The notes beneath the pieces were generated by a model. It was not told the origin of the DNA. It searched no databases and saw only the letters and a list, made by a program, of their open reading frames with translations. DNA of 64,000 nt, from contig JADLBL010000007.1 in NCBI GenBank assembly GCA_020847735.1, positions 23,781 through 87,780 of the forward strand. Direction: 5' to 3'. The position numbers and the translations under genes were made by a program. Shown piece by piece: positions 49,903 to 60,590 of this stretch. The first letter of the stretch is position 1, and each line of letters opens with the position of its first letter. Source of the stretch: Candidatus Eisenbacteria bacterium. Lineage in GTDB: Bacteria > Eisenbacteria > RBG-16-71-46.

Positions 49903-50474
49903 CGCGTCGCCCCCGACGTGTCTGCCGGCGCTCCGGCGCGACCGTCGGTCGCGGACGCGAACTGCGCGCGCAGGCGCGCAAGGTCGGAGTCCAGCTTCGC
50001 CTGCGCTCCGGGAGTCAGCAGCGGCTCGAGCAGCGCCACCATCGGGTTGGGGTGGTGGTAAAGCCCCGCGACCGTGAGCCGGGTACCCGATCCGCTGCGC
50101 TCGAGCACGAACCGGTTCTCGCCCCACATCAGACCCGGAACGGAGAGCTTTCGCCGCAGGCTGTCGGGAGGCGCGAACGCCGTCACCTCGACGCTCATCG
50201 TCAGCGCTCCGGACCTGCCGTCGTCCATGATCCACGTCTGCTTCGCGCCCACGGCCGCGCTCGTGTCGCCCTTCACCCCGGTGAGGTAGCCCACCCAGCG
50301 GCGCAGCTTCGCGGGTTCGGTGAGCCAGGCGATCGCCGTCGCCGGCGGCGCGTTCAGTTCGACGACCGCGCCCACCCTGCCGGCGCCGGGCCGGCGACCC
50401 AGAAAGAAGAGCGTCGCGAAGACGAGAACGATCAGGCCGCCAAAGGCGATCACGAACCACTGGATGGCTTTCAT
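49899..50474 (-). CDS. membrane-anchored SRPBCC (START-like) protein
   Basis: 191-residue protein with an N-terminal helix (IQWFVIAFGGLIVLVFATLFF, residues about 5-25) followed by a polyketide-cyclase/SRPBCC fold: VELNAPPATAIAWLTEPAKLRRWVGYLTGV, TWIMDDGRSGALTMSVEVTAFAP and RLTVAGLYHHPNPMVALLEPLL, the usual strand and C-terminal helix pieces. Members bind hydrophobic ligands; ligand unknown here. Begins 9 nt after pyrF and overlaps the DinB gene, so it is part of the pyr transcript. Confidence 0.78.
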   Translation of the reverse strand: MKAIQWFVIAFGGLIVLVFATLFFLGRRPGAGRVGAVVELNAPPATAIAWLTEPAKLRRWVGYLTGVKGDTSAAVGAKQTWIMDDGRSGALTMSVEVTAFAPPDSLRRKLSVPGLMWGENRFVLERSGSGTRLTVAGLYHHPNPMVALLEPLLTPGAQAKLDSDLARLRAQFASATDGRAGAPADTSGATR

Positions 50475-50483
50475 GTGCGATTC

Positions 50484-51209
50484 CTACTTCCTTCCCGACC
50501 CGGACAACGCCCGCTCCCGCTCCGCCCGGGCGGCTTCGAGCGACGCCCGCGGATCGGCGGCCGCCGTCACCGCCCGGCCCAGCACCAGCAGGCTCGCGCC
50601 GTCGCGGACCGCGCCCTCGACCGTGGCGACGCGCTTCTGGTCGTGCGCGGCCCCGCCCGACATGCGGATCCCGGGCGTCACCGCGTAGAACTCCGGGCCC
50701 AGCGCCGCGCGCAGCGGGCCCAGGTCCGGGGCCGCGCAGACGATGCCGGCGGCGCCCGCCGCGAGCGCCTCGCGCGTGAGCGCGAGCGCGGTCCCACCGA
50801 GGTCGAACGGCTTGGCGAAGCCCGCCGGCATGGCCGCGGGGTCGTGGCTCGTGAGGAGGGTGACCGCGACCACGCGCGTCGCTCCGCCCGCTTCGCGCAC
50901 GCCCGCGACCGCGGCCGCCACCATCGCCGCGCCGCCGGTCGCGTGCACGGTGAGCAGGTCGGCGCCGAGGCGCGCGGCCGAGGCCGCCGCACCCCTCACA
51001 GTGTTGGGGATGTCGTGCAGCTTCAGGTCGAGAAAGACGCGCCGCCCGCGGGCCTTGAACGCGCGCACGACCGCGGGGCCTTCGGCGACGAACAGCTCCA
51101 GGCCGAGCTTGGCGAACTCGTCGCCCCCGCCCAGCCGATCGTCGAGCGCCACCGCCTCGGCGAGCGTCGCGACGTCGAAGGCGATCGCGAAGTCGGGCCG
51201 CGCGCTCAC
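50484..51209 (-). CDS. pyrF: orotidine 5'-phosphate decarboxylase
   Basis: 241-residue enzyme making UMP from OMP. Start GTG at 51209 overlaps the pyrD stop (GTGA). FAIAFDVATLAEAVALDDRL is strand 1; FLDLKLHDIPNTVRG carries the catalytic Asp-Lys-x-x-Asp motif (D-x-K-x-x-D); VVAVTLLTSHD, TPGIRMSGGAAHDQKRVAT (phosphate and GIR loop) and LVLGRAVTAAADPRASLE complete the barrel. Group 1 PyrF by pattern. In the same transcript as pyrB-C, carAB, pyrK and pyrD. Confidence 0.95.
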   Translation of the reverse strand: MSARPDFAIAFDVATLAEAVALDDRLGGGDEFAKLGLELFVAEGPAVVRAFKARGRRVFLDLKLHDIPNTVRGAAASAARLGADLLTVHATGGAAMVAAAVAGVREAGGATRVVAVTLLTSHDPAAMPAGFAKPFDLGGTALALTREALAAGAAGIVCAAPDLGPLRAALGPEFYAVTPGIRMSGGAAHDQKRVATVEGAVRDGASLLVLGRAVTAAADPRASLEAARAERERALSGSGRK

Positions 51210-52216
51210 GGGCGATCCTCCGCGAGCTCGCGCGCGTCCGCCGGCGCGCAGCCCTGCGCGGCGGGCGCCGCGAACGTGCCGCGGAAGTCCGCGACGCGCG
51301 CGATGCCGTGCGAGGCGAGCCACTCGCGCATCTCGTCCACGACACGCGCCGCGACGCCCGGCTCGACGAACGTCGCCGTGCCGATCTGCACGGCCGCCGC
51401 GCCGGCGGCGATGAACTCGAGCGCGTCGCGGCCGCCCGCCACGCCGCCCGAGCCGATGACCGGAATGCCCACGGCGTGCGCGGCCTCGTGGCAGCGCGCG
51501 AGCGCCAGCGGCTTGATCGCGGGGCCCGAGAGCCCGCCGGTCGCGCGGCCGAGCCGGCTGCGCATGCGATCCAGATCAATGGACATGCCGACGAACGTGT
51601 TGACGGCGGTGAGCGCGTCGGCGCCGCCGGCTTCGCAGGCGCGCGCGGTGTCGCGGATGTCGGTCACGTCGGGCGAGAGCTTCGCGATCAGCGGCCGCGG
51701 GGAAAGCGGGCGCAGGCGCCGCATCGTCGCCTCGAGCCGCGACGGACTCGCCCAGTAGCGCGCGCCGCCGGCCGCGACGTTCGGGCAGGAGAAGTTGATC
51801 TCGAACGCCGCGACGCCCGGCTCCGCGCCGAGGGCTTCGAGCAGCTCGGCCAGCTCGTCCTCGGTCTCGCCGCCGACCGAGGCGATCACCGTCGCCTTCA
51901 GCTCCGCGAGCCGCGGGAGCTTCTCGCTCCGGAAGCGCGCCAGCCCGACGTTCTCGAGCCCGATGCTGTTCAGCATGCCGCCCGCGGTCTCGGCGATGCG
52001 CGTCGGCGCGTTGCCGGGGCGCGGCCGCACCGTGACCGTCTTGGTGACGATCCCTCCCAGCCGGCGGAGGTCCACGACGTGCGCGTACTCGTCGCCGTAG
52101 CCGAACGTGCCCGAGGCGGTCAGCACCGGATTGCGCAGCTCGAGCGAGCCGATGCGCACGGAAAGATCCACGCGCCGGGGCGGGATCGCCCGGCCCCACT
52201 CGCGCGCGCGGCTCAT
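51206..52216 (-). CDS. pyrD: dihydroorotate dehydrogenase catalytic subunit (type 1B)
   Basis: 336-residue FMN barrel oxidising dihydroorotate. Start ATG at 52216 overlaps the pyrK stop (ATGA). RIGSLELRNPVLTASGTFGYGDE is the family N-terminus, VTVRPRPGNAPTRIAETAGGMLNSIGLENVG the phosphate-side loop, EINFSCPNVAAGG the catalytic loop with Cys (type 1 enzymes use Cys rather than Ser), and VIGSGGVAGGRDALEFIAAGAAAVQIGTA the FMN phosphate site. Coupling with pyrK identifies the NAD-linked 1B type. Confidence 0.96.
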   Translation of the reverse strand: MSRAREWGRAIPPRRVDLSVRIGSLELRNPVLTASGTFGYGDEYAHVVDLRRLGGIVTKTVTVRPRPGNAPTRIAETAGGMLNSIGLENVGLARFRSEKLPRLAELKATVIASVGGETEDELAELLEALGAEPGVAAFEINFSCPNVAAGGARYWASPSRLEATMRRLRPLSPRPLIAKLSPDVTDIRDTARACEAGGADALTAVNTFVGMSIDLDRMRSRLGRATGGLSGPAIKPLALARCHEAAHAVGIPVIGSGGVAGGRDALEFIAAGAAAVQIGTATFVEPGVAARVVDEMREWLASHGIARVADFRGTFAAPAAQGCAPADARELAEDRP

Positions 52217-53103
52217 TCGACGCGCTCCCAGTCGAGATCGCGGGCCTCGAACACCGGACCGTCGGTGCAGCACATGGCCCATTCGGGGTTGCCCCTGAGG
52301 GCCGCGGCTCCCGAAGCCGCTCCCGCGGCGAGCACCCGTTCGCGCGCCTGCGCCGAGCACGGCAGCGGGCAGCCGCGGCAGACGCCGGTGCCGCAGGCCA
52401 TGACGCTTTCCATCGCCAGCCACGCTTCGGCGCCGTGCGCGGTCGCCCAGCGCGCGATCGCCGAGAGCATCGCGTGCGGGCCGCAGGCGTGGATCACGAG
52501 CGGCGCCGCGAGCCTTGGAGCGAGGCGTTCGAGCACCTGCACGACGTTGCCGCGCAGGCCGCGCGAGCCGTCGTCCGTCGCCAGGTGCAGCCGGCCGCCG
52601 CGCTTCACGATCCGCGTGCGCGCCTCGTCGAGCCCGACGAGCAGCGAGCGGGTGCGCGCGCCGAAGACGAACTCGGCGGAGCGGCGCTGCCTGGCGAGCG
52701 CGTCGGCCGCCATGAGCAGCGGGGCGACGCCGCGTCCGCCCGCGACCAGCACCGGCGTGCCCGGCCGCCCGAGCGGGTAGCCGCGTCCGAGCGGGCCCGT
52801 GACGCGCACGCGGGAGCCGGGTTCGAGCGCGGCGAGCGCCCGCGTCCCCGTGCCGACGGGCGCGTAGAGAAAGCCGAGCGTCAGCGAGCGCGCGCGACGG
52901 ACGGCGCCGGCGATGCTCATCGGCCGGGGAAGCAGCACCGGCGAGGGCGGCTCGAGAAGCAGCTGCACGAACTGGCCGGCCTCGGGCGTCTCGAAATCGG
53001 GCGGCACGTCGAGGTCGAGCCAGTGAAAGTCGCCGCCGAAGTGGCGCTGCGCGCGCACGCGCGCATCGCACTGGCGCCAGGTGCGCGCGGCCGGCGCGCT
53101 CAT
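52213..53103 (-). CDS. pyrK: dihydroorotate dehydrogenase electron-transfer subunit
   Basis: 296-residue FAD/[2Fe-2S] reductase subunit passing electrons from PyrD to NAD. Motifs: LLPRPMSIAG (FAD RPxS), GTGTRALAALEPGSRVRVTGPLG (FAD pyrophosphate), PVLVAGGRGVAPLLMAADAL (NAD-binding GG.G.AP), and cysteines ACGTGVCRGCPLPC (C-x4-C-x2-C) plus CCTDGPVF for the iron-sulfur site. Start ATG at 53103 overlaps the lipoprotein stop. All consistent with PyrK of the 1B enzyme. Confidence 0.95.
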   Translation of the reverse strand: MSAPAARTWRQCDARVRAQRHFGGDFHWLDLDVPPDFETPEAGQFVQLLLEPPSPVLLPRPMSIAGAVRRARSLTLGFLYAPVGTGTRALAALEPGSRVRVTGPLGRGYPLGRPGTPVLVAGGRGVAPLLMAADALARQRRSAEFVFGARTRSLLVGLDEARTRIVKRGGRLHLATDDGSRGLRGNVVQVLERLAPRLAAPLVIHACGPHAMLSAIARWATAHGAEAWLAMESVMACGTGVCRGCPLPCSAQARERVLAAGAASGAAALRGNPEWAMCCTDGPVFEARDLDWERVE

Positions 53104-54911
53104 CTGCGGGTGCCCGCGCGGGTGCTGTCGGCATGCGCGCCGGAACTGTCCGCGGCGGCGCGGGAAGTGTCGGGTCGCGCGCGCGCGCTGTCCGGGCCCG
53201 GCGCGATCGGCGACGGAAGGCGCGGCGAGTCGCGCCCCGCCAGCGAGTCGGGCCGCGATCCCGGCGGAAAGAGTCCGGGCCCCGCGGGGCCGCCCGGTCC
53301 GGGACGGCCCAGCGGGAGGCGGTCCTCGGGCCGCATGGGCATCGCGCCCGGCATCCCGCGCCGCAGCGAGTCCGCGGGCGCGAACGCGTGCTCGCCCAGG
53401 CGCGGAACGCCCGCCGGCGGAGCGGGCAGCGCCGGCGAGGCCAGCGTGTCCGCCTTCGTCGTGTCCGGCGCCGGCGGCTCCGGCGCGACGATCAGGCTGT
53501 CGGGAACGGTCTGGCCGGCCGTCTCGAGATAGTCGCGCGCGGCGAGCTGCGCCTCGGTGGCCGGGTACTTCCGCACGACCAGCCAGAAGAGCGAATCCGC
53601 TTCCGCCTTGCGGTCGAGCCGCCGCGAGAGTACCCACGCCTGCGCGTTGAGCGCGCGGCCCGCGACGGCCGTGCCCGCGTAGTCGTGCGCCACCTTCGCG
53701 TACTCCTCGAGCGCGCGTTCGGGCCGCGAGAGCTGGAACAGATAGAGCTCGGCGGTCAGGAACGCCGCCTCGGCCTTCTTCTGGAGCGAATCGGCGCCGG
53801 AGCCCTTGCGGAACTGCTCGATGCGCTGCAGGTCGTCCGTCCGCTGCTGCGCGAGCGTCGTGAACGACGACGTGCCGAACTGCTCCTTCACCTTGCCGTA
53901 CTCCTCGAGCGCGCGCGGGAAGTCGTCGGCGCCGGTCTCGTAGGCGAATCCGATCCGGTACTGCGCCTCGGCCGACAGCGCGGATTTCGGGTAGTCCTTG
54001 AGCACCGCCTCGAACTCGGCCAGCGCCTCCTTCGTCCGGCCGGCGAGCAGCTGCGCGGTGCCGACGCGCAGCGTGAGCCGGCCGTAGTGGTCCGAGCCGG
54101 CGGGCGGCAGCTGGTTCGGCTGCAGCTCGGGTGGCGGCGGCGTGTGCGACAGCTCGTTTCGGAGCAGCGCCAGCTCGTCGTCGAAACGCCGGGCCGCCTC
54201 GAGGCAGTCCACCTCGCGCATCAGGAACTGGAAGCGCTCCTCGTCGTTCGTTGCCCGCGCCCCGATGGCCCTGAAGTCGGCGCGCGCGCCGTCGTAGTCG
54301 CCCTGCTGGAAGCGCGCCTCGGCCCGCTGGCGCAGCGCGCGGTCGTAGAGCACGTGCTTCGGATATTTCTCGAGGATCTGCCCGGCGGCGGCGGCGGCTT
54401 CGCCGTAGCGCTTGAGCGACGACAGCGCCAGCGAGCGTTCGTAGTACGCGTACGGCACGAGCGGACTCTTCGGGGCCTGCGCGAGGAAGTCGTCGAGAGC
54501 CGAAATGGCCTGCGCGTAGCGCCGGGCGTTGCGGCTCGCGAGCCCGAGGTAGAACTCGGCCTGCGGTTTGAGGTCGCTCTTCGGAAAGTTGGTCGGGAAG
54601 TCCTGCAGCATGTTGATGGTCTGCAGCGGATCGTCACGGCCGATCAGCGCCCGGGCCCACATCAGGTAGGCGTCGTCCACCCACTTCGATTTCGGGTAGT
54701 TCGCGAGGACCTTCTTCGAGTAGTCGATGGCCTTGGTGTAGTTCTGCACCTGGCCCGCGGCGGTGCGCCCGACCTCGTAGGGCTGCCCGTCGGTCGCGCG
54801 GTCGTAGTAACGGCGCGCGAGGTAGAAGGTGTTGTAGTACGCGCACGAGCCGGCCGTCGCGGCGAGCGTGACCAGCACCACCAGCAGCGAAGCCGCGCGA
54901 CGCCGGGTCAG
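53100..54911 (-). CDS. TPR-repeat outer-membrane-type lipoprotein inside the pyr operon
   Basis: 603-residue protein. [14 protein letters not shown] is a lipoprotein signal (Cys about residue 23). Tetratricopeptide-like helices fill residues about 30-440 ([72 protein letters not shown]), as in BamD/YbgF-like periplasmic scaffolds; a Pro-rich C-terminal tail of about 130 residues ([24 protein letters not shown]) follows. The start is likely CTG at 54911 (AGGAGG at short distance, two bases inside the carB stop): ATG/GTG/TTG is absent there and the alternative GTG at 54881 would remove the charged n-region. Its role in pyrimidine synthesis is unclear. Confidence 0.75.
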   Translation of the reverse strand: MTRRRAASLLVVLVTLAATAGSCAYYNTFYLARRYYDRATDGQPYEVGRTAAGQVQNYTKAIDYSKKVLANYPKSKWVDDAYLMWARALIGRDDPLQTINMLQDFPTNFPKSDLKPQAEFYLGLASRNARRYAQAISALDDFLAQAPKSPLVPYAYYERSLALSSLKRYGEAAAAAGQILEKYPKHVLYDRALRQRAEARFQQGDYDGARADFRAIGARATNDEERFQFLMREVDCLEAARRFDDELALLRNELSHTPPPPELQPNQLPPAGSDHYGRLTLRVGTAQLLAGRTKEALAEFEAVLKDYPKSALSAEAQYRIGFAYETGADDFPRALEEYGKVKEQFGTSSFTTLAQQRTDDLQRIEQFRKGSGADSLQKKAEAAFLTAELYLFQLSRPERALEEYAKVAHDYAGTAVAGRALNAQAWVLSRRLDRKAEADSLFWLVVRKYPATEAQLAARDYLETAGQTVPDSLIVAPEPPAPDTTKADTLASPALPAPPAGVPRLGEHAFAPADSLRRGMPGAMPMRPEDRLPLGRPGPGGPAGPGLFPPGSRPDSLAGRDSPRLPSPIAPGPDSARARPDTSRAAADSSGAHADSTRAGTRR

Positions 54912-57900
54912 AGCGCCTCCTGCAGGCTCGTCACGTCGAGCGGCCCGCGGTTCAGCGCCTCGATCCCCGAGACGGCCGCGATGGCCCCCGCCACCGTCGT
55001 GATGACGGGGATTCCGAGCGCCACCGCGCGCTCGCGGATGGCCTTTTCGTCGAACTCGGTCTGCCGGCCGAGCGGCGTGTTGAGCACCAGCTGGACGCCT
55101 CCGTTCTCCATCAGGTCCACGACGTGCGGCCGGCCCTCGTGGACCTTGAACACCTCGCGGCACGGCACGCCGTTGCGGGCCAGGAACCGCGCGGTCCCGC
55201 GCGTCGCCACCAGTTCATACCCCAGCTCGACCAGTTTCTTCGCCATGAACGTGATCGCCCGCTTGTCGTCGTCGCGGACGCTCAGGAACACCGTGCCGCT
55301 CGCGGGCAGCGGTTCGCCGGAGCCGAGGTGCGCCTTGGCGAGGGCCCGCCCGAAGTCGAGGTCGCGCCCCATGACCTCGCCCGTGGACTTCATCTCGGGG
55401 CCGAGCAGCGCGTCCTCGCCCGGGAACCGGCTGAACGGCAGCACCGGCTTCTTGACGCTGACCATGGTGACTTCGGGTTCCGGCGGGCGGATGTCGGACA
55501 GCCGCTCGCCGGTCATGACCCGGGCGGCCAGCCGCGCGAGCGGCAGGCCGACCGCCTTGGAGACGAACGGCACGGTGCGCGAGGCGCGCGGGTTCGCCTC
55601 CAGCACGTAGACCTGCTCGTGCCGCACCGCGAACTGCACGTTGAGCAGTCCGCGCACGCCCAGCGCGCGTGCCAGCACCGCGGTCATGCGCCGGACCTCT
55701 TGGAGCGTGTGGTCGCCGAGCGTGAAGGGCGGGATCACGCAGGTCGAGTCACCCGAGTGAACGCCCGCCTCCTCGATGTGCTCCATCACCGCGCCGACCA
55801 GGACGGTCTCGCCGTCGGCCACCGCGTCCACGTCGATCTCGAGCGCGCCCTCGAGGAACTTGTCGAGCAGCACCGGCTCCTCGTCGGAGATCAGCGCCTC
55901 GCGCACCAGCCAGTCCTCGAGGTCCGCGCGGTCGTACACGACCCGCATGCCGCGCCCGCCGAGCACGTACGACGGCCGCACGAGCACCGGAAAGCCGAGC
56001 GACTCCGCGCACTCCAGCGCCTCCTCGCGCGAGCGCGCGATGCGGCTTTCGGGCTGGCGCAGGCCGAGCTGCTCGATCAGCTCGCGGAAGCGCGAGCGGT
56101 TCTCGGCCAGGTCGAGGCCGTCGAACGGCGTTCCGAGCAGCGGCACGCCCGCCTGGTGCAGCGCCTTCGCGAGCTTGAGCGGTGTCTGCCCCCCGAGCTG
56201 CACGATCACCCCGATCGGCTGTTCGGCGTCCACGATGTTGAGCACGTCCTCGGCGGTCAGCGGCTCGAAGTAGAGCCGGCTCGAGACGTCGTAGTCGGTG
56301 CTGACCGTTTCCGGGTTCGAGTTCGCCATCAGCACGTCGAATCCGCGCGTCTTGAGCTCGAGCGCCGCCTGCACGCAGCAGTAGTCGAACTCGAGACCCT
56401 GCCCGATGCGGTTCGGGCCGGAGCCCAGGATGAGCACCCGCGGCCGCTTCGACTGCGGAACTTCGGACTCGTCCTCGTAGGACGAGTAGAAGTAGGGCGT
56501 CTCGGCCTCGAACTCCGCCCCGCAGGTGTCCACCGCCTTCATGACCGGAACGATGCCGGCCTCGATGCGCCGGGACCGCACCTGCGGCTCGGCGAGCCCG
56601 AAGTGGAAGGCGAGCTGGCGGTCCGAGAAACCGAGGCGCTTGGCGCGCCGCACGCGCTCGTCGTCCCAGCCGGTGTCCGCGAGCACGCGGTCGAAATCGG
56701 TGATGCGCCGCATCTGGTTCAGGAACCACGGATCAATGCCGGTCAGCACCGACAGCGATTCCGGCGACTCGCCGGCGGCGAGCGCGCGGAACAGGTCGCG
56801 CAGCCGGTCCGGGTGAGGCTCGCGGAGCGTGAGCTGCAGCTCCTCGATCTGGTCCGGGGCGGCCGCTCCGGGCAGCAGGTCGCCGCCCGCTTCGAGCGCT
56901 CGCCAGCCCTTGAGCAGCGCCTCCGGGAACGTGCGGCCGATGGCCATGACCTCGCCCACCGACTTCATGCGCGTGCCGAGGCGGCGCTCGGTCGCGCGGA
57001 ACTTCTCGAACGCCCAACGCGGGATCTTGACGACGCAGTAGTCGAGCGACGGCTCGAAGCAGGCGGGCGTCTTCTTCGTGATGTCGTTGGGGATCTCGTC
57101 GAGCGTCAGGCCGGCCGCGAGCAGCGCCGAGATCTTGGCGATCGGGAATCCGGTCGCCTTGCTCGCGAGCGCCGAACTGCGCGAGACGCGCGGGTTCATC
57201 TCGATCACCCGCATGTCGCCGGTGTCGGGGTGAACCGCGAACTGGATGTTGCAGCCGCCCGCCTCGATCCGGATCTCGCGGATGATGCGCAGCGCCGCGT
57301 CGCGCATCGCCTGGTAGCAGCGGTCCGAGAGCGTCTGCGCCGGCGCGACCGTGATCGAGTCGCCCGTGTGCACGCCCATCGGATCGAAGTTCTCGATCGA
57401 GCAGACGATGACGACGTTGTCCGCGCCGTCGCGCATCACCTCGAGCTCGAACTCCTTCCAGCCGAGCAGGCACTCCTCGATCAGGATGCTGCCGTTGGGG
57501 CTCGCGGCGATGCCGATGCGCGCCGCCTCGCGCAGCGTGCGCCGGTCCTTGACCAGCCCCGAGCCCTGGCCGCCGAGCGTGAACGACGAGCGGATGACGA
57601 GCGGGTAGCCGAGTTGCTCGCCGAGGGCGACGGCGTCGGCCACCGTCGTCGCGTAGCCGCTGCGCGGCAGCTGCATGCCCGCGCGCTGCATGGCGCGCTT
57701 GAAGAGTTCGCGATCCTCGGCCTTCTCGATGGCGTCGAGCGAGGCGCCGATGAGCTTCACGCCGTACTTCTCGAGCACGCCGGGCCCGCCGCCGGCGGGC
57801 GGGCGCGACAGCGCGACGGCGAGGTTCAGCGCCGTCTGGCCGCCGAGCGTCGGCAGGAGCGAGTCCGGCCGCTCGCGGGCGATGATGCGCTCGGCGATCT

Positions 57901-58114
57901 CGGGCAGCAGCGGCTCGACGTAGGTGCGGTCGGCGAACTCCGGATCGGTCATGATCGTCGCCGGGTTCGAGTTGAGCAGCACGACCTCGAGGCCGAGCGA
58001 CTTGAGCGCGCGACAGCCCTGCGTGCCCGAGTAGTCGAACTCGCACGCCTGCCCGATCACGATCGGGCCCGCGCCGAGCACGAGCACCTTGCGGACGTCG
58101 GTGCGCTTCGGCAT
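54908..58114 (-). CDS. carB: carbamoyl-phosphate synthase large subunit
   Basis: 1068-residue ammonia-channelling ATP-grasp enzyme making carbamoyl phosphate. Two homologous ATP-grasp halves are visible: [21 protein letters not shown] (N-half), [14 protein letters not shown], and [20 protein letters not shown] (C-half) with [19 protein letters not shown]; metal/ATP segments FEVMRD- ([20 protein letters not shown]) and [17 protein letters not shown]; allosteric C-terminal domain with [23 protein letters not shown]. Start ATG at 58114 shares one base with the carA stop (TGATG). Full length, no fusion. Confidence 0.98.
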   Translation of the reverse strand: MPKRTDVRKVLVLGAGPIVIGQACEFDYSGTQGCRALKSLGLEVVLLNSNPATIMTDPEFADRTYVEPLLPEIAERIIARERPDSLLPTLGGQTALNLAVALSRPPAGGGPGVLEKYGVKLIGASLDAIEKAEDRELFKRAMQRAGMQLPRSGYATTVADAVALGEQLGYPLVIRSSFTLGGQGSGLVKDRRTLREAARIGIAASPNGSILIEECLLGWKEFELEVMRDGADNVVIVCSIENFDPMGVHTGDSITVAPAQTLSDRCYQAMRDAALRIIREIRIEAGGCNIQFAVHPDTGDMRVIEMNPRVSRSSALASKATGFPIAKISALLAAGLTLDEIPNDITKKTPACFEPSLDYCVVKIPRWAFEKFRATERRLGTRMKSVGEVMAIGRTFPEALLKGWRALEAGGDLLPGAAAPDQIEELQLTLREPHPDRLRDLFRALAAGESPESLSVLTGIDPWFLNQMRRITDFDRVLADTGWDDERVRRAKRLGFSDRQLAFHFGLAEPQVRSRRIEAGIVPVMKAVDTCGAEFEAETPYFYSSYEDESEVPQSKRPRVLILGSGPNRIGQGLEFDYCCVQAALELKTRGFDVLMANSNPETVSTDYDVSSRLYFEPLTAEDVLNIVDAEQPIGVIVQLGGQTPLKLAKALHQAGVPLLGTPFDGLDLAENRSRFRELIEQLGLRQPESRIARSREEALECAESLGFPVLVRPSYVLGGRGMRVVYDRADLEDWLVREALISDEEPVLLDKFLEGALEIDVDAVADGETVLVGAVMEHIEEAGVHSGDSTCVIPPFTLGDHTLQEVRRMTAVLARALGVRGLLNVQFAVRHEQVYVLEANPRASRTVPFVSKAVGLPLARLAARVMTGERLSDIRPPEPEVTMVSVKKPVLPFSRFPGEDALLGPEMKSTGEVMGRDLDFGRALAKAHLGSGEPLPASGTVFLSVRDDDKRAITFMAKKLVELGYELVATRGTARFLARNGVPCREVFKVHEGRPHVVDLMENGGVQLVLNTPLGRQTEFDEKAIRERAVALGIPVITTVAGAIAAVSGIEALNRGPLDVTSLQEAL

Positions 58115-59277
58115 CAGCGGCTCCCTCCCGTCGGAACGGGCACCAGCTTCCTGCCGCGGCGCCGCTCGACGGCGGCCGCGAAGGCGCGGAACCACGGCCG
58201 CGAATCGTGCGGGCCCGGCGCGGCCTCGGGGTGGTACTGCACGCTGAAGACGGGCAGGCCGCGGTGCACCATGCCCTCGAGCGTGCCGTCGTTGCCGCTG
58301 AAGTGGGTGAGCTCGAACTCGCCTTCGGGCAGCGTGTCGGCGTTCACCATGAAGCCGTGGTTCTGGCTCGTGACCTCGACCACGCCCGTGCGCCGGTCGA
58401 TCACCGGGTGATTCGCGCCGCGGTGCCCGAACTTGAGCTTGCTGGTCGTCGCACCAAACGCCAGCCCGAGCAGCTGATGCCCGAGACAGATGCCGAGCGT
58501 CGGCACCCGCCGGCACACTTCGCGCGCGGTCGCGATCGCGAAATCGAGCGGCTCGGGATCGCCGGGGCCGTTCGACAGCAGCACGCCGTCGGGGTCCATC
58601 GCCAGAACGTCCGCGGCCGGGGTGCGGCCCGGCACGACGCGCACGCGGAAGCCCTCGGCGCGCAGCCGGCGCAGGATGTTCCACTTGACGCCGAAGTCGA
58701 ACACCACGCACAGAGGCTTGTCCCGGTCGGGCGCGGGCTCGCGTTCGCCGGCGCCGTGTTCGCCCCACCAGTAGGGCTCGACGCACGTCACCACGTCGGC
58801 GAGCGCCAGCCCCTGCATCTTCGGGCTCTGCCGCGCCTTGTCCACCAGCTCGTCGGCGCGGGTCGAGACGCTCGACAGGCAGCCGCGCATGGCGCCGCGG
58901 TCGCGCAGGTGGCGCGTCAGCGCGCGCGTATCAATGCCGCTGATTCCGGGCACGCCGCGCTTCTCCAGCAGCTCGTGGAGCGTCCCCGTCGAGCGCCAGT
59001 TGCTGGGAACCTCGCACAGGTCGCGCACGACCATGCCCTGCGCGCGCAGCTTCTCGCTCTCCCAGTCCTCCTCGTTCACGCCGTAGTTGCCGATCAGCGG
59101 ATACGTGAACGTCAGGATCTGCCCGCAGTAGGACGGGTCCGACATCACTTCCTGGTAGCCCGTCATGGCCGTATTGAAGACCACCTCACCGGTCGTCTCG
59201 GCCACGGCGCCGAAGCCCTCGCCGCGAAACACGCGCCCGTCCTCGAGCGCCAGCACCGCCGGCGGCCGGCGCGTCAT
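58114..59277 (-). CDS. carA: carbamoyl-phosphate synthase small (glutaminase) subunit
   Basis: 387-residue class I glutamine amidotransferase subunit. Start ATG at 59277 overlaps the pyrC stop (ATGA). N-terminal domain: [66 protein letters not shown]; glutaminase domain: [30 protein letters not shown] (nucleophile Cys) and [17 protein letters not shown] with His/Glu. All active residues present. Confidence 0.98.
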   Translation of the reverse strand: MTRRPPAVLALEDGRVFRGEGFGAVAETTGEVVFNTAMTGYQEVMSDPSYCGQILTFTYPLIGNYGVNEEDWESEKLRAQGMVVRDLCEVPSNWRSTGTLHELLEKRGVPGISGIDTRALTRHLRDRGAMRGCLSSVSTRADELVDKARQSPKMQGLALADVVTCVEPYWWGEHGAGEREPAPDRDKPLCVVFDFGVKWNILRRLRAEGFRVRVVPGRTPAADVLAMDPDGVLLSNGPGDPEPLDFAIATAREVCRRVPTLGICLGHQLLGLAFGATTSKLKFGHRGANHPVIDRRTGVVEVTSQNHGFMVNADTLPEGEFELTHFSGNDGTLEGMVHRGLPVFSVQYHPEAAPGPHDSRPWFRAFAAAVERRRGRKLVPVPTGGSR

Positions 59278-60590
59278 GTCGCCGCCCCGGCGGGCAGCAC
59301 GAGCTGGTGCTCGAACTCGACGTCGGGAGCCAGGTGCGTGAAGCGCCCGCCCATCATGGTCGCGAGCACGCGCCCGCGCACGGTCCAGCCGGCGAACGGC
59401 GTGGCGCGGCCCTTCGAGTAGAACAGCTTCGGGTTCACCGTCCACTCCGATCGGGGGTCGAACAGCACGAGGTCGGCCACCGAGCCCGGCTCGAGGTCCA
59501 CCTCCGGCAGGTCGAAGATGCGGCGCGGCGCGGCGGTCCACAGCTCGATGGCGCGCGCCAGCGAGACGTGGCCCGGCTCGACCAGGAACGTGATCGTCAG
59601 CGCCAGCGCGGTCTCGAGCCCGACGACGCCGAACGGCGCCTCGGAGAACGGCCGGTTCTTCTCGTCGGGCGTGTGCGGGGCGTGATCGGTGACCAGGCAG
59701 TCCACGGTGCCGTCGGCGATCGCGGCGATGCAGGCCCGCACGTCCTCGGCGGTGCGCAGCGGCGGGTTCATCTTGGCGTTGGTGTCGTAGTCGCCGACCG
59801 CCTCGTCGGTCAGGATCCAGTAGTGCGGGCACGTCTCGCCGGTCACCGGCAGGCCGCGGCGCCGGGCGTCGCGCAGCGTCTCGAACGACTGCGCGGTCGA
59901 AAGGTGCGCGAGGTGCACGCGCCCGCCGGTCAGCTCGGCGAGGTCCACGTCGCGCCGGCACATGACGCTCTCGGCCGCCCCGGGAATGCCGCGCAAACCG
60001 AGACGCGTGGCGGTGAAGCCCTCGTTCATCACGCCTTCGCCGCGCAGCTCCGGGTCCTCCTCGTGGCAGACGATCGGCAGGCCGGTCGGACGCGCGTATT
60101 CGAGCGCGCGGCGCATCATCGCCGCGCTCGCGACCGGGTGGCCGTCGTCGGAAAACGCCACCGCGCCGGCGCGAGCCATGGCCATGAGCGGCGCGAGCTG
60201 CCCGCCCTTCTGGCCCACGGTGACCGCGGCGATCGGGTAGACGCGCGCGTGCGCGGCGTTGCCGGTGCGGTGCCGAACCCACTCGACCCACGCCGGCGAA
60301 TCCACCGCCGGCACCGTGTTGGGCATGCAGGCGACCGCGGTGAAGCCGCCGGCCGCCGCGGCGCGTGTGCCGCTGTCAATGGTCTCCTTGGCCGACTGGC
60401 CCGGCTCGCGCAGGTGGACGTGCAGGTCCACCAGCCCGGGCGCGAGCACCGCGCCTCGCGCGTCGAGCACGCGCGCGTGCTCGTGGCCGCGCCGCGGGAT
60501 GGGCACGACCACGCCGTCCTCGACCGCGATCGTGACGCGTTCGCCCGTCCGCCAGTGGGTCGCGTTCTGGAAGAGCGTCAGGGTGCTCAC
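59274..60590 (-). CDS. pyrC: dihydroorotase
   Basis: 438-residue type I amidohydrolase closing carbamoyl aspartate to dihydroorotate. Start GTG at 60590 overlaps the pyrB stop (GTGA); an in-frame start 30 nt upstream lies in pyrB. Metal and substrate motifs: PGLVDLHVHLREPGQSAKET, VAFSDDGHPVAS, IVCHEEDPELRGEG, RVHLAHLSTAQSFE, CLVTDHAPHTPDEK and the ADLVLFDPRSEWTVNP end. The RGEGVMNEG insertion and HPVAS order are those of the bacterial class paired with catalytic ATCases. Confidence 0.96.
   Translation of the reverse strand: MSTLTLFQNATHWRTGERVTIAVEDGVVVPIPRRGHEHARVLDARGAVLAPGLVDLHVHLREPGQSAKETIDSGTRAAAAGGFTAVACMPNTVPAVDSPAWVEWVRHRTGNAAHARVYPIAAVTVGQKGGQLAPLMAMARAGAVAFSDDGHPVASAAMMRRALEYARPTGLPIVCHEEDPELRGEGVMNEGFTATRLGLRGIPGAAESVMCRRDVDLAELTGGRVHLAHLSTAQSFETLRDARRRGLPVTGETCPHYWILTDEAVGDYDTNAKMNPPLRTAEDVRACIAAIADGTVDCLVTDHAPHTPDEKNRPFSEAPFGVVGLETALALTITFLVEPGHVSLARAIELWTAAPRRIFDLPEVDLEPGSVADLVLFDPRSEWTVNPKLFYSKGRATPFAGWTVRGRVLATMMGGRFTHLAPDVEFEHQLVLPAGAAT

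Noticed and set aside
55124..58411. A plus-strand open frame of about 1095 codons opposite carB
   Set aside because: Shadow of carB and carA; no family motifs, biased Arg/His/Gln composition.
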